DNA of 64,000 nucleotides from assembly GCA_965237785.1 (NCBI GenBank), contig OZ250159.1, positions 1,178,001 through 1,242,000 of the forward strand, read 5' to 3'. This DNA is from UBA6522 sp965237785. Lineage in GTDB: Bacteria > Pseudomonadota > Gammaproteobacteria > Steroidobacterales > Rariloculaceae. A program made the translations under genes and the position numbers. Below the pieces are notes generated by a model. That model was not told the origin of the DNA. It made no database searches and saw only the letters and a program-made list of their open reading frames with translations. Of this stretch, positions 15,863 through 24,257 are shown in pieces. Position 1 is the first letter of the stretch. The number at the start of each line of letters is the position of its first letter.

Positions 15863-17475
15863 CCGGCCTTGAATTCCAGCGAGTCGTGCAGGAGGCTCGG
15901 GCCCCGGTACACCGCTACCGGTTCTCTCCCCAGGAACTGGACGCGCGCCGTAACGACGAAGTTTACATCCCCGACAAAATCGCGACCCGGATCGGCAGGA
16001 TCGATGACGTCAATTACGCCAAGGGCACGATAGACATCAAGAAGACCGTGGCCGCGTCGGGCGTGCATCCGGACGGGGCCGTGCTCCACAACCGGGTATC
16101 CGCGAAAACGCTCCAGGAATCGCTGATCCGCTTCGGCAACACGATTGCGGCTGCCGGCTTCACCGGGCAACCACCGTATCGAGCGGCATGCAGGCTGCTG
16201 CTGCGGGAACCGCCGCGCTGCGCCGACGGCGGCCCGCTGCAGCGTCCCGGCGAAACGACGCTCGAAGCGGCCTGCCGCCTGGTGGATGAACTTGACGATG
16301 GAGTGCTCGCGATCCAGGGTCCACCAGGGACCGGCAAGACCTTTACGGGCGCGCAAATGATTTGCAGTCTTCTGCGCGCGGGCAAGACGGTCGGGGTGAC
16401 TGCCGTGAGTCACAAGGTTGTGGTGAACCTGCTCAAGGGCGCCGTGGAAGCTGCTCGACAGGCAGGCTTCGAAGCACGTTGCGTGCATAGGGTATCGTCG
16501 ACCAGACCCGAGGACGAGCCGGGAATACGCTATGAAACCAGCTACCCGAAGATCCGTGGAGAGTTGGCGTCGGGAAAGATCGATCTGTTGGGTGGAACCG
16601 CCTGGCAATGGGCGAGGCCCGATTTCCAGCAAACCGTGGATGTGCTCATGGTCGATGAGGCCGGTCAGATGTCCTTGAGCAATGTGCTCGCCGCGGCTCC
16701 GGCCGGCCGCAGCCTGGTGCTGCTCGGAGACCCCCAACAACTCGAGCAGCCTCTCCAGAGCAGTCATCCCGAAGGTAGCGAGGTCTCCGCTCTCTATCAC
16801 CTTCTCGATGGCAGGGACACCATATCGGCGGACCAGGGACTGTTCCTGGCCGAAACCTGGCGGCTCCATCCTGAAATCGCCCGTTTCACTTCGGAGGTCT
16901 ACTACGAGGGCAAGGTCAGTGCGCGGCCCGAACTCGAAAACCAAACCGTTCTGTCGACGGCGGCGGGCCACCGTTTCTCCGGAAACGGCCTGCGTTTTTT
17001 CCTTGTACGACATACCGGCAACCAGGCAAGGTCCCCGGAGGAGGCTGAAGCGATCTCGGGGATTGTCGCCGAGTTGCTGGACGGCGCAAGCTGGCAAGAC
17101 AAGAACCGGGAAGTACTGCCGCTGACCGAAAGAGACATATTGATCATCGCGCCATACAACGCCCAGGTCGCGGCCCTGACGGAGGCGATTCCGATCCTCC
17201 GGGAGCGCATAGGCACGGTTGATCGCTTCCAGGGCCAGGAAGCCCCGGTGGTGATCTATTCCATGACATCATCCAGCCCTCAAGACGCGCCCAGGGGCAT
17301 GGACTTCCTCTATGATCGCCACCGGTTCAACGTGGCTACCTCCCGGGCGAAAGCGCTGTGCATTCTTGTGGGCAGCCCGACGCTCTTCGAGCCGGAATGC
17401 ACTACCCCCCGGCAGATAAGGCGGGCGAACGGATTTTGCCGGTATCTGGAATTGGCCAGAGTCGTCGATCCGTGA
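15724..17475 (+). CDS. TM0106-type nuclease/helicase, C-terminal SF1 helicase part (frameshifted)
   Basis: Superfamily 1 helicase domain related to Dna2/Upf1. It has Walker A GPPGTGKTF, Walker B VDEAGQMSL, motif III LLGDPQQLEQP, motif IV/V residues in RIGTVDRFQGQEAPVVIYSM, and motif VI FNVATSRAKAL. Homology to the family begins near 15847 (FIRAVTGLEFQRVVQEARAP), so the GTG at 15724 is only the first possible start in this frame and overlaps the nuclease part. The two halves should be one polypeptide. Whether this half is translated alone is uncertain. It ends 22 bases before the right-hand antitoxin repeat. Confidence 0.75.
   Translation: MGVLPGIGIGAGGIRGRIEAPRPKTQPHPANRAPRQQDSAEFIRAVTGLEFQRVVQEARAPVHRYRFSPQELDARRNDEVYIPDKIATRIGRIDDVNYAKGTIDIKKTVAASGVHPDGAVLHNRVSAKTLQESLIRFGNTIAAAGFTGQPPYRAACRLLLREPPRCADGGPLQRPGETTLEAACRLVDELDDGVLAIQGPPGTGKTFTGAQMICSLLRAGKTVGVTAVSHKVVVNLLKGAVEAARQAGFEARCVHRVSSTRPEDEPGIRYETSYPKIRGELASGKIDLLGGTAWQWARPDFQQTVDVLMVDEAGQMSLSNVLAAAPAGRSLVLLGDPQQLEQPLQSSHPEGSEVSALYHLLDGRDTISADQGLFLAETWRLHPEIARFTSEVYYEGKVSARPELENQTVLSTAAGHRFSGNGLRFFLVRHTGNQARSPEEAEAISGIVAELLDGASWQDKNREVLPLTERDILIIAPYNAQVAALTEAIPILRERIGTVDRFQGQEAPVVIYSMTSSSPQDAPRGMDFLYDRHRFNVATSRAKALCILVGSPTLFEPECTTPRQIRRANGFCRYLELARVVDP
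15776..15846 (+). other. Extra 71-base stretch that shifts the nuclease/helicase frame
   Basis: Joining GAC GAA (15770-15775) directly to TTC ATC (15847) would restore one continuous frame, reading EPEEYVDE then FIRAVTGLEF, as expected for the family. The intervening 71 bases are 3n+2 long and contain three copies of GCGCCGAG (15781, 15820, 15839). This suggests a small duplication or slippage insertion. The exact borders are inferred from the protein pattern. Confidence 0.5.
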
Positions 17476-17497
17476 CGCGAATCGCAAGCTTCCCCGT

Positions 17498-17523
17498 CAA
17501 TGACCCGCTGCGATTTACACATT
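17498..17523 (+). repeat. Right copy of the 26-base repeat
   Basis: It matches 12827-12852 with 2 mismatches in direct orientation. It is followed immediately by the truncated antitoxin copy. Together with the left copy it bounds a segment of about 4.7 kb. Confidence 0.8.
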
Positions 17524-17638
17524 ATCGACTGGTTGACGAGTTGCCCGACAACGCCACATGGGACGACGTGATGCGTAAGGCTTACGAGAGGCAGGCCATC
17601 GAAGCGGGTCTCGACGACAGCGAAGCCGGTCGCGTGTA
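17524..17638 (+). pseudogene. Truncated second copy of the antitoxin gene
   Basis: Positions 17524-17636 match 13032-13144 with 3 mismatches (antitoxin codons from about residue 22 to 59), then a TAG ends the frame at 17638. The first 21 or so codons and the tail are missing, and no toxin follows. Compared with the left copy, the 179 bases between the 26-base repeat and this part are deleted. Confidence 0.8.
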
Positions 17639-17716
17639 GCCAGCATCGAAATTATGCTCGAAAACATGCAGAAACCAAGAGATCTGTCGTTTTACGGGCC
17701 ATGCTATGCTCCGGGA

Positions 17717-17890
17717 ATGAATCGAACGGACTTGACCGTGATTGGCCTTCATTTCACGCTGCAGCTGGCGATTCTAGCGGCCATCGGCGGCATCTATTGG
17801 CAATTGTCGGATGTTCGAGAGCGCCTGGCTCGCGTGGAGACGCAATTGCAATATACGCTACCGGCGAATTCCGACCGCGCCGGGGAATAA
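17717..17890 (+). CDS. Small single-span membrane protein (hypothetical)
   Basis: 57 residues from ATG 17717. A short polar start (MNRTDLTVIG) leads to one hydrophobic segment (LHFTLQLAILAAIGGIYWQL), then an amphipathic tail (VRERLARVETQLQ) that could form a short coiled coil. The pattern is common in tiny membrane proteins of unknown role. An in-frame ATG further up at 17654 is possible but adds non-hydrophobic sequence. No neighbour suggests a function. Confidence 0.4.
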   Translation: MNRTDLTVIGLHFTLQLAILAAIGGIYWQLSDVRERLARVETQLQYTLPANSDRAGE

Positions 17891-17977
17891 CGTGCCGCAA
17901 CAGACTACACGACGTTCGGCCTGGAGCGGTAACGCCCCTCTGCGTCGGTCCCCAAAGAAACAGCCATGCCGCAAGGA

Positions 17978-18051
17978 TGGAGGCTAGGCCCGGAATTGAA
18001 CCGGGGTCCGCGGCTTTGCAGGCCGCTGCATAACCACTCTGCCACCTAGCC
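17978..18051 (-). tRNA. tRNA-Cys (anticodon GCA)
   Basis: Read on the minus strand, the sequence folds as a cloverleaf. The acceptor GGCTAGG pairs with CCTAGCC, the anticodon loop CTGCAAA carries GCA, and the T-arm contains GGTTCAATTCC. The discriminator is U and the CCA end is encoded (74 bases including CCA). U73 is the expected identity base for Cys tRNA. It lies just outside the repeat-bounded segment ending near 17.64 kb. Confidence 0.95.
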
Positions 18052-18219
18052 GGGGAAGATGTTCCTCGTCCGCAACGATCACCAGTCTGTCGGCAGGCGC
18101 ATCGCGGCGAGAGGAGCAATATCTGTGTTCAAGGATAGCCTGTCACGGGTTCAGGTAAAAGACTGTGTGCAGACAGATTCCATGGTGGCCTTGGCCGCCG
18201 GCACGTGCCCGGGCCAGAC

Positions 18220-18900
18220 TCACGACGTCCAGTACCCGGTTAGTTGATAGCCGATAAGCATGAATCCGGCCACCATCAGCAGGACGTTGGCGGCATAGGC
18301 GTGGCGCAGAAAACTGTCTGTCGCGCGCCAGGCGTTGAAGGCGATCAGCATCACGCTCAGGGCGACCAGCTGGCCGAGTTCGACACCGACGTTGAAGGAC
18401 AGCATGTTGGTTATCAGCCCGTCCGGGGAGATCGCCAGGTCCTGGAGTTTCGTGGACAGGCCGAAGCCGTGAAAGAACCCGAAGATGAGCACTGCGGCCT
18501 TCATGTTGGGCTGAAAGCCGAAATGCCGGAATCCATCCAGGTTTTCGAACGCCTTGTAGACCACGGAAAAACCGATTACAGCGTCGATGAGATAGGCGTT
18601 GGCGTGGACGCCGCCAAGCACCCCCAACAGCAGGGTCGCGCTGTGCCCCACCGCGAACAGCGTCACGTAGGTGACCACATCCCGCAACCGGTACAGGAAG
18701 AAGATAACGCCGGCGAGAAACGCCAGGTGATCGTACCCGGTCACCATGTGCTTGGCGCCGAGATAGATGTAGGGCCCGATTTGCGGACCGACGTTGTTCA
18801 ACAGGAACGCCTGATCCTCGCCGGTGATGCCATGGGACAGGGCCGTGGTTGTCGCCACTCCGCCCATGAGCAGTCCGATTAGCCATTTTCTCGTGATCAT
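18220..18900 (-). CDS. HupE/UreJ-family membrane protein
   Basis: A membrane protein of 226 residues with about six hydrophobic helices. The N-terminal part (MITRKWLIGLLMGGVATTTA) looks like a signal or first helix. The family signature GAKHMVTGYDHLAFLAGVIF is near residue 48, with HSATLLLG and FHGFGLS following. The conserved His/Asp residues in these helices are thought to bind nickel or another divalent metal in HupE/UreJ relatives. The start at 18900 is preferred over one 30 bases upstream because it gives the cleaner signal. No hydrogenase or urease genes are nearby, so the transported ion is unknown. Confidence 0.75.
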   Translation of the reverse strand: MITRKWLIGLLMGGVATTTALSHGITGEDQAFLLNNVGPQIGPYIYLGAKHMVTGYDHLAFLAGVIFFLYRLRDVVTYVTLFAVGHSATLLLGVLGGVHANAYLIDAVIGFSVVYKAFENLDGFRHFGFQPNMKAAVLIFGFFHGFGLSTKLQDLAISPDGLITNMLSFNVGVELGQLVALSVMLIAFNAWRATDSFLRHAYAANVLLMVAGFMLIGYQLTGYWTS

Positions 18901-19020
18901 GGCGGGAATTGTATCCGATGAGTGTCTCAATTCCCGTCAAAGCCGAATTAGTGCCCCGTAACATGCATCCGGCGCGCGCCACCTTGCGGTGACAGCCCAT
19001 TACCCCGACAATCAGGACCC

Positions 19021-20019
19021 ATGAAACAACCTACCCTTCTTGCCTTTTCTCTTTTCATTGCGCTCGGCGTGGCGTCTTTCCCCGGCGGAGCGCAAACCAT
19101 CCTCAGGGCCTCCCATCAATGGCCTGGAAGCACCGGGGACGTGCGCGACGAAATGATGCAGACCATCGCCCGTGAAGTGGAGCAGGCGGATGTCGATCTG
19201 ACCATCCGCGTGTATCCGGGACAGTCGCTCTTCAAGGCTGGCGACCAATGGTCGGCGCTGGTTCGCGGCCGGTTGGATATCACCGCCCTGCCCCTCGACT
19301 ACGCCAGCGGCCGTCACCCGCAATTCAGCGCGACGCTCATGCCCGGCCTGGTCAAAAATCACGCACACGCCGCGCGGCTCAACGACTCGGCATTCATGGA
19401 AGACATCAAGGCCGTCATCGATGACGCGGGGGCGATGGTCTTGGCCGACGCATGGCTCGCCGGCGGGTTCGTTTCCAGCGAGCGTTGCATTCTCTGGCCG
19501 GATGACATCCAGGGCCAGGTCATTCGCGCCGCCGGGCCGGCATTCGAGCGCATGATGGTGCGCGCCGGTGCGTCCATCACTTCGATGCCCAGCTCCGAAA
19601 TCTATACGGCCATGCAGACTGGCGTCCTCGATGCCGCCAGTACCAGTTCCGCCAGTTTCGTGACCTTCAGGATCTACGAGCATACCGAGTGCCTGACGGC
19701 GCCGGGAGAAGTTGGGCTCTGGTTCATGTACGAACCGGTATTGATCAGCAAGCGGACCTGGGAGAGGTTGAACCCCGACCAGCAAGCGGCGCTGCTCGCC
19801 GCCGGACAGGTTGCCGAGGAGTATTTCTTCGAGCAGGCGCAGTGGCTGGACGATGAACTGGAACGCGTTTTTCGCGAGAGCGGCGTAGAGATCGTGCACA
19901 TGACCCAGGAACAGGTCGATGCGTGGCGGGCCATCGCCGAGGAGACCTCCTACGCGGTCTTCGCCGAAGAGGTTCCCGGCGGCACCGAACTCATCGGCAA
20001 AGCGCTGGCCGTGGAGTGA
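19021..20019 (+). CDS. TRAP transporter substrate-binding protein (DctP family)
   Basis: A periplasmic solute receptor of 332 residues with a Sec signal (MKQPTLLAFSLFIALGVASF). TRAP-SBP landmarks include LRASHQWPGSTGDVRDEMM, VYPGQSLFKAGDQWSALVRG and IRAAGPAFERMMVRAGASI. The segment MPSSEIYTAMQTGVLDA is the typical hinge-region motif. The two membrane subunits follow on the same strand. The next operon encodes meta-cleavage of an aromatic acid, so an aromatic or dicarboxylate ligand is plausible but unproven. It is the first gene of a three-gene transporter unit. Confidence 0.88.
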   Translation: MKQPTLLAFSLFIALGVASFPGGAQTILRASHQWPGSTGDVRDEMMQTIAREVEQADVDLTIRVYPGQSLFKAGDQWSALVRGRLDITALPLDYASGRHPQFSATLMPGLVKNHAHAARLNDSAFMEDIKAVIDDAGAMVLADAWLAGGFVSSERCILWPDDIQGQVIRAAGPAFERMMVRAGASITSMPSSEIYTAMQTGVLDAASTSSASFVTFRIYEHTECLTAPGEVGLWFMYEPVLISKRTWERLNPDQQAALLAAGQVAEEYFFEQAQWLDDELERVFRESGVEIVHMTQEQVDAWRAIAEETSYAVFAEEVPGGTELIGKALAVE

Positions 20020-20080
20020 AATTCGCGCGCGGGTCTACGGCGTTCCAAACGAACGCTTCGGCGAGGACGGTGCCGCGCAG

Positions 20081-20626
20081 GTGAACCGGATCGATCCGTT
20101 GTTCGATGCCCTGATCCGCGGCGTAACCGCGCTGTCGAAGGCCTGTGGGGTACTTGCCGCGGTTTGCCTGGCGGCCGGGTGTGTCGTGGTTTGCCACATG
20201 GTCCTGGTCCGTTACGCACTCGGCCAGGCGACCATCTGGCAGACCGAGTTCGTCACCTTCGCGGTGGTGGCCGCGACGCTCATGGGCAGTCCCTACGTGC
20301 TGTTGACTCGCGGCCATGTGACCGTGGATCTGCTGCCTCACTACCTGCCCGCTCGGCCCCGTCGCCAGTTGGCGCTGGTCGCGTCGATCTGCGCCTGGGC
20401 GGCCTGCGCGGTGCTTGCCTGGACCGGCTGGCAATATTTTCACGAGGCATGGACCTTCGGTTGGCGAACCGAGTCCGTGTGGGGGCCGCCGCTCTGGATC
20501 CCCCTGCTCACGCTGCCGCTGGGTCTCGGCATTTTGACGCTCCAGTACACGGTGGACGTTCTGTGTCTGGCCACGGGCCGCGCCCGTCCGCGCGGTGAGG
20601 CTACCGATCGGGAACCGGTCGCATGA
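20081..20626 (+). CDS. TRAP transporter small permease (DctQ family)
   Basis: 181 residues with four hydrophobic helices, matching the small membrane subunit of TRAP transporters. The family-typical segment VRYALGQATIWQTEFVTFAV is near residue 45, and RGHVTVDLLPHYLP follows helix 2. The GTG at 20081 is the first plausible start after the receptor gene; no ATG occurs in frame upstream. The stop overlaps the large permease start (ATGA at 20623-20626), implying translational coupling. It partners with 19021 and 20623. Confidence 0.82.
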   Translation: MNRIDPLFDALIRGVTALSKACGVLAAVCLAAGCVVVCHMVLVRYALGQATIWQTEFVTFAVVAATLMGSPYVLLTRGHVTVDLLPHYLPARPRRQLALVASICAWAACAVLAWTGWQYFHEAWTFGWRTESVWGPPLWIPLLTLPLGLGILTLQYTVDVLCLATGRARPRGEATDREPVA

Positions 20627-21930
20627 GCCCGCTCGCCATTGGGTTGCTTGTCGGTATCGTCACGGTGGTCGTGTTGGCCAGCGGGATTCCCGTCGCCTTT
20701 GGACTCGCGGCGGTCGCGCTGGCATTTCTGGCCGTATTCGACGGCGTCGGCAGCCTGGTGATTACCGGAGAGCTGTTCTTCTCGGGCCTGACGGACTTCA
20801 CTCTGGTGTCCATTCCCATGTTCATCGCCATGGGCGCCGCGGTCGCCGCGTCACCGGCCGGCGGCGACTTGTATGGTGCGCTCGATCGTTGGCTTTACCG
20901 GATCCCCGGAGGATTGGCGATCTCCAATCTTGGCGCCTGCGCCCTGTTCGCCGCGCTCAGCGGTTCCTCGCCCGCCACCTGTGCCGCAATCGGAAAAATG
21001 GGCATTCCCGAGATGCGCAAGCGCGGCTACCCGGCCGGGTTAGCCGCCGGATCGATCGCCGCCGGCGGTACGCTGGGCATTCTCATCCCGCCGAGCGTGA
21101 CGATGATCGTCTACGGGATTTCCACGGGGACATCCATCGGCCGGCTGTTCATTGCCGGAATCCTTCCCGGGTTGATGCTCACGGGCCTGTTCAGCGTCTG
21201 GTCCATGATCCACGCCTGGCGCGATGGTTTCCAGGCGACCCAGGAGCAACAGCACTTCAATCTGTCGCAAAAACTGCGCCAGGCGGTACGAGTACTGCCC
21301 TTCCTGCTCATCGTGGCGGGAATTCTGTTTGTTCTCTACGGCGGCGTGGCGACGCCATCGGAGGCCGCCGGCGTGGGCGCGATGCTCTGCATCGTCATGG
21401 TGGCCGTCGTGTACCGGATCTGGAGTCCGGCGCGCCTTTGGCACATTCTCAGCAGCAGCACGCGCGAGAGCGTCATGATCATGATGATCATCGCCGCGGC
21501 GGCGCTTTTCAGCTACATGCTGTCCAGCCTCTTCGTCACCCAGTCCATCGCGCAGTGGATCGCCGAGCTGGACGTCAATCGCTGGGCGCTGCTCGGCATG
21601 ATCAACGTTTTTCTCCTGGTCGCGGGCTTCTTTCTGCCGCCGGTGGCGGTCATCCTGATGACCGCCCCCATCCTCATGCCCATCGTCCTCCAGGCCGGAT
21701 TCGATCCATACTGGTTTGCGGTTGTACTCACGATCAACATGGAAATCGGCCTGATCACCCCGCCGGTGGGCCTGAATTTGTACGTCATCGATGGCATCGC
21801 CCCGGATGTGGGGTTGCCCCGGATCCTGCGCGGCGCCCTGCCCTACGCGCTGTTGATGGTATTGGGGATCTTCCTGTTATGCCTGTTTCCCGGGATTGCC
21901 ACGTGGTTACCCGAGGTCTTGCTCGGCTAA
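20623..21930 (+). CDS. TRAP transporter large permease (DctM family)
   Basis: 435 residues with about 12 hydrophobic segments. DctM hallmarks are present: SIPMFIAMGAAVAAS, LSGSSPATCAAIGKMGIPEM, GTLGILIPPSVTMIVYG and the repeat-related INMEIGLITPPVGLNLYVID near the C-terminus. It catalyses the sodium-coupled uptake step using substrate delivered by the receptor at 19021. It overlaps the small permease by 4 bases. It ends 58 bases from the converging FAH-family gene. Confidence 0.9.
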   Translation: MSPLAIGLLVGIVTVVVLASGIPVAFGLAAVALAFLAVFDGVGSLVITGELFFSGLTDFTLVSIPMFIAMGAAVAASPAGGDLYGALDRWLYRIPGGLAISNLGACALFAALSGSSPATCAAIGKMGIPEMRKRGYPAGLAAGSIAAGGTLGILIPPSVTMIVYGISTGTSIGRLFIAGILPGLMLTGLFSVWSMIHAWRDGFQATQEQQHFNLSQKLRQAVRVLPFLLIVAGILFVLYGGVATPSEAAGVGAMLCIVMVAVVYRIWSPARLWHILSSSTRESVMIMMIIAAAALFSYMLSSLFVTQSIAQWIAELDVNRWALLGMINVFLLVAGFFLPPVAVILMTAPILMPIVLQAGFDPYWFAVVLTINMEIGLITPPVGLNLYVIDGIAPDVGLPRILRGALPYALLMVLGIFLLCLFPGIATWLPEVLLG

Positions 21931-21988
21931 TTGACCCGCTTCTCCGATATTCCCGCCATTGCGCGGACCCATAGACGAGATTTCCAGA

Positions 21989-22861
21989 TTAGCTTTCATC
22001 CTCCACTGAATTGACCAGGGTGCCGATCTCCGGCACCGCCACCTCCACCACATCGCCGGGCTTGAGATACTTCGGCGGATCGAAACGGGCTCCCGCGCCG
22101 GTGGGCGTGCCGGTGGCGATCACGTCGCCGGGTTGCAAGCGCATGAAGGTTGACAGGTAGCTGACCAGGTATTCGAACGGAAACAACAGGTTGGCAGTGG
22201 TGTCGTCCTGTCGCACTTCGCCGTTCACCCGGGTGGTCAGATGCAGGGCCTCCTTGCCCGTCAACTCGTCCGTGGTAACCATCCAGGGACCCATGCTGCC
22301 GGAACGCTCGAAGTTCTTGCCCTGGGTTACGTTGAACCGGGCGTGGCGCAGCCAATCCCTGATCGAGCCTTCGTTCATCAGCGTGAATCCGGCGACGTGG
22401 TCCCATACTCGCTCTCGGGGAATCCGTCGTCCTGATTTTCCGATGACCAGCACGATTTCCCCTTCGTAATCCAGCTGCTCGGATTCCGGCGGGCGGAGGA
22501 TGGGTTCGCCGTGCCCCACCAGCGATTCGCGGGTTCGCAGGAAGACGCTGGGATAACTCGCCTGCTTCTTGTCATCGTGGTATTCGGCGTTGCGATTGCC
22601 GTAGTTGACACCGATGCAGATGATCTTTTGAGGATCCGGTACGGTGGGCAGGTAACGAATTTCGGCCAGGTCGAGATCGGCGCTTGCCCCGGCAACCCGA
22701 TCTTCGAGCGCCGCGGTGTCGGCCCGCGAAGGCGTACTCCGCAGCCAGCCACGCAAGGATTCTCTGCCCGATCCCAGACGCCGGCCGAGATCAACGACAC
22801 CGCCATCCCTGACGGCGCCGAAGCTCGCCCCCGCCGCCGTCATGAAGCTGACCAACCGCAT
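21989..22861 (-). CDS. Fumarylacetoacetate hydrolase-family protein (HpaG-like)
   Basis: 290 residues of the FAH superfamily. The metal site and core are clear: KIICIGVNYGNRNAEYHDD, PPESEQLDYEGEIVLVIGK with the Glu pair, FNVTQGKNFERSGSMGPW and IATGTPTGAG. In homoprotocatechuate pathways this fold carries out decarboxylation and isomerisation of the ring-cleavage product (HpaG type), which fits the neighbours. Acylpyruvate hydrolase activity is an alternative. Its ATG overlaps the stop of the DapA-like gene by one base (TGATG), so both are one operon read leftward. Confidence 0.82.
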   Translation of the reverse strand: MRLVSFMTAAGASFGAVRDGGVVDLGRRLGSGRESLRGWLRSTPSRADTAALEDRVAGASADLDLAEIRYLPTVPDPQKIICIGVNYGNRNAEYHDDKKQASYPSVFLRTRESLVGHGEPILRPPESEQLDYEGEIVLVIGKSGRRIPRERVWDHVAGFTLMNEGSIRDWLRHARFNVTQGKNFERSGSMGPWMVTTDELTGKEALHLTTRVNGEVRQDDTTANLLFPFEYLVSYLSTFMRLQPGDVIATGTPTGAGARFDPPKYLKPGDVVEVAVPEIGTLVNSVEDES

Positions 22862-23775
22862 CAGGCGGCGCTTGCCGGCAGCAGTCCTGCCCGTTCCAGA
22901 ACGCCGTCCAGGCGCCGCTCAAGGGCGGCTGTGGCCGGCATCATGGGCGGGCGGTGCTCGTTGCCGCGCAACAGGCCCAGGCGCCGCATCATGTACTTGA
23001 TCGGGATCGGGTTGGTATCGTAGAAGACGGCCCGATTGAGCTCGAAAAGCTCGTGATGCAGATCGCGTCCGCGGTCCAGGTCGCCGCCCCAGACCGCCCG
23101 GCAAATGTCGACGAGCCGACCGGGTCGCAGGTTGCCGACGGCATTCATGAGTCCGCAGGCGCCAATGGCCATCTCCGGGAAACTCAACTCCTCGAGTCCG
23201 ACGAAAATCCTGAAACTCGCACCGAATTCGTGCAGGCACTCCGATACGAAGCCGAGATCGTTCACGGCGTGCTTCATGCCCACGAAGTGTTCGCATTCGT
23301 CCTTGAGTGCCTTGAGCGTGTCCAGGGTCACGCCTACCGCGGCCCGCCCGGGAATGTGGTAGACCATCCAGGGCGTGTCGTGACCCGAAGCCAGTTGCCG
23401 ATAGTATTCAACGAGCCCGCGCTGGGGCGGCCGTATGTAGTACGGAGTCACCACCAACAGGGCGTCGACCCCGGCGTCGGCCGCGTGTTCGGTAAGTTGC
23501 CGGGTTTCGGCCAGGGATTGCGACCCGGTGGCGGCGACGACAGCGATGCGCCCGTTCACCGTCTCCACGGCCAGCGATACCAGGCGATTTCGCTCCTCGA
23601 TACTCAAGCACGACGGTTCGGCGCTGGTGCCGTTGACCAAAATGCCGTGGGAGCCGTTATCGACTTGAAACTCCACCAACCGACGATACGCATCGTAGTC
23701 GACGGCGCCGTTGGCGAACGGCGTAATCAGGGGCGGAATCGAGCCCTTCAACTTGTCTGTGGAGTGATCGGTCAC
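22861..23775 (-). CDS. DapA/NAL-superfamily lyase (dihydrodipicolinate synthase-like)
   Basis: A TIM-barrel class I aldolase-type protein of 304 residues starting from GTG 23775. Visible motifs are SIPPLITPF near residue 13, NGTSAEPSCLSIEER near 48 (GTTGE-equivalent), VVTPYY near 105, VYHIPGR with the proton-shuttle Tyr, and GMKHAVND with the Schiff-base Lys. In this operon a pyruvate- or 2-oxoacid-dependent aldolase could do the last carbon-carbon cleavage of the meta pathway, a step usually done by HpaI, which is a different fold. A lysine-biosynthesis role is less likely given the context. Confidence 0.78.
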   Translation of the reverse strand: MTDHSTDKLKGSIPPLITPFANGAVDYDAYRRLVEFQVDNGSHGILVNGTSAEPSCLSIEERNRLVSLAVETVNGRIAVVAATGSQSLAETRQLTEHAADAGVDALLVVTPYYIRPPQRGLVEYYRQLASGHDTPWMVYHIPGRAAVGVTLDTLKALKDECEHFVGMKHAVNDLGFVSECLHEFGASFRIFVGLEELSFPEMAIGACGLMNAVGNLRPGRLVDICRAVWGGDLDRGRDLHHELFELNRAVFYDTNPIPIKYMMRRLGLLRGNEHRPPMMPATAALERRLDGVLERAGLLPASAA

Positions 23776-23806
23776 GGTACTCTTTCCGGGAATGGCCAGC
23801 CGAACA

Positions 23807-23834
23807 TATATAATGCACGCGCTTTTGATGTCAA
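23807..23834 (-). promoter_or_regulatory. Sigma-70-type promoter for the dapA-like/FAH operon
   Basis: On the minus strand, TTGACA (plus positions 23829-23834) is followed after 16 bases by TATATA (23807-23812). This predicts a start near 23800 and a short leader before the GTG at 23775. The 77-base gap also has to drive the divergent hpaF gene, for which I see no equally good promoter. Confidence 0.55.
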
Positions 23835-23852
23835 CAAACAGTCGCCGCCCAT

Positions 23853-24257
23853 ATGCCCCATCTGATCGTGGAATATTCGGCCAATGTCGAAGACCGCATC
23901 GACCTGGACGGTTTGCTGAGCCGTTTGCATGCCGCAGCCTCGAACTACGACGTATTTCCGCTCGGAGGCCTTCGTACTCGCGCCGAGCGGCGTGACCGCT
24001 ACCTCGTGGCGGACACGCATCCGGATAACGGTTTCGTACACGTCACGGCCATCATCGGTCACGGCCGGCCGTTGAAAGTGCGCAAGGAAGTGGGCCAGGG
24101 ACTGTTCGATGTGATCTGCGACTTTCTCGATCCCGCGTTCCAGGAAACGCCGCTCGCAATCTCCTTCAATGTCCAGGAGTTTCATCCGGAGCTCAACTAC
24201 AAACGCAATAACCTGCACGAGCACGTACAGGCCCGTAAGGCAGGATCGCAACCATGA
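23853..24257 (+). CDS. hpaF: 5-carboxymethyl-2-hydroxymuconate isomerase
   Basis: 134 residues of the CHMI family (tautomerase fold). MPHLIVEYSANVED at the N-terminus supplies the catalytic Pro after Met removal. RYLVADTHPDNGFVHV near residue 49 and LNYKRNNLHEHV at the end are family-typical. It isomerises 5-carboxymethyl-2-hydroxymuconate in homoprotocatechuate meta-cleavage. It is the first gene of the rightward operon, and its stop overlaps the dehydrogenase start (ATGA at 24254-24257). It is divergent from the DapA-like gene. Confidence 0.87.
   Translation: MPHLIVEYSANVEDRIDLDGLLSRLHAAASNYDVFPLGGLRTRAERRDRYLVADTHPDNGFVHVTAIIGHGRPLKVRKEVGQGLFDVICDFLDPAFQETPLAISFNVQEFHPELNYKRNNLHEHVQARKAGSQP

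Noticed and set aside
18143..19000. A 285-codon minus-strand frame overlapping the HupE/UreJ gene
   Set aside because: It is a shifted frame without membrane segments; the HupE/UreJ frame has the family signature.
20595..21974. A 459-codon alternative plus-strand frame over the DctM gene
   Set aside because: It is Arg/Gly/His-rich with no hydrophobic pattern, whereas the DctM frame has 12 helices and family motifs.
22861..23775. Calling the DapA-like gene a lysine-biosynthesis dihydrodipicolinate synthase
   Set aside because: It is operonic with a FAH-family enzyme and divergent from hpaF/hpaE, and the usual DapA motifs are altered (GMKHAVND, VYHIPGR).
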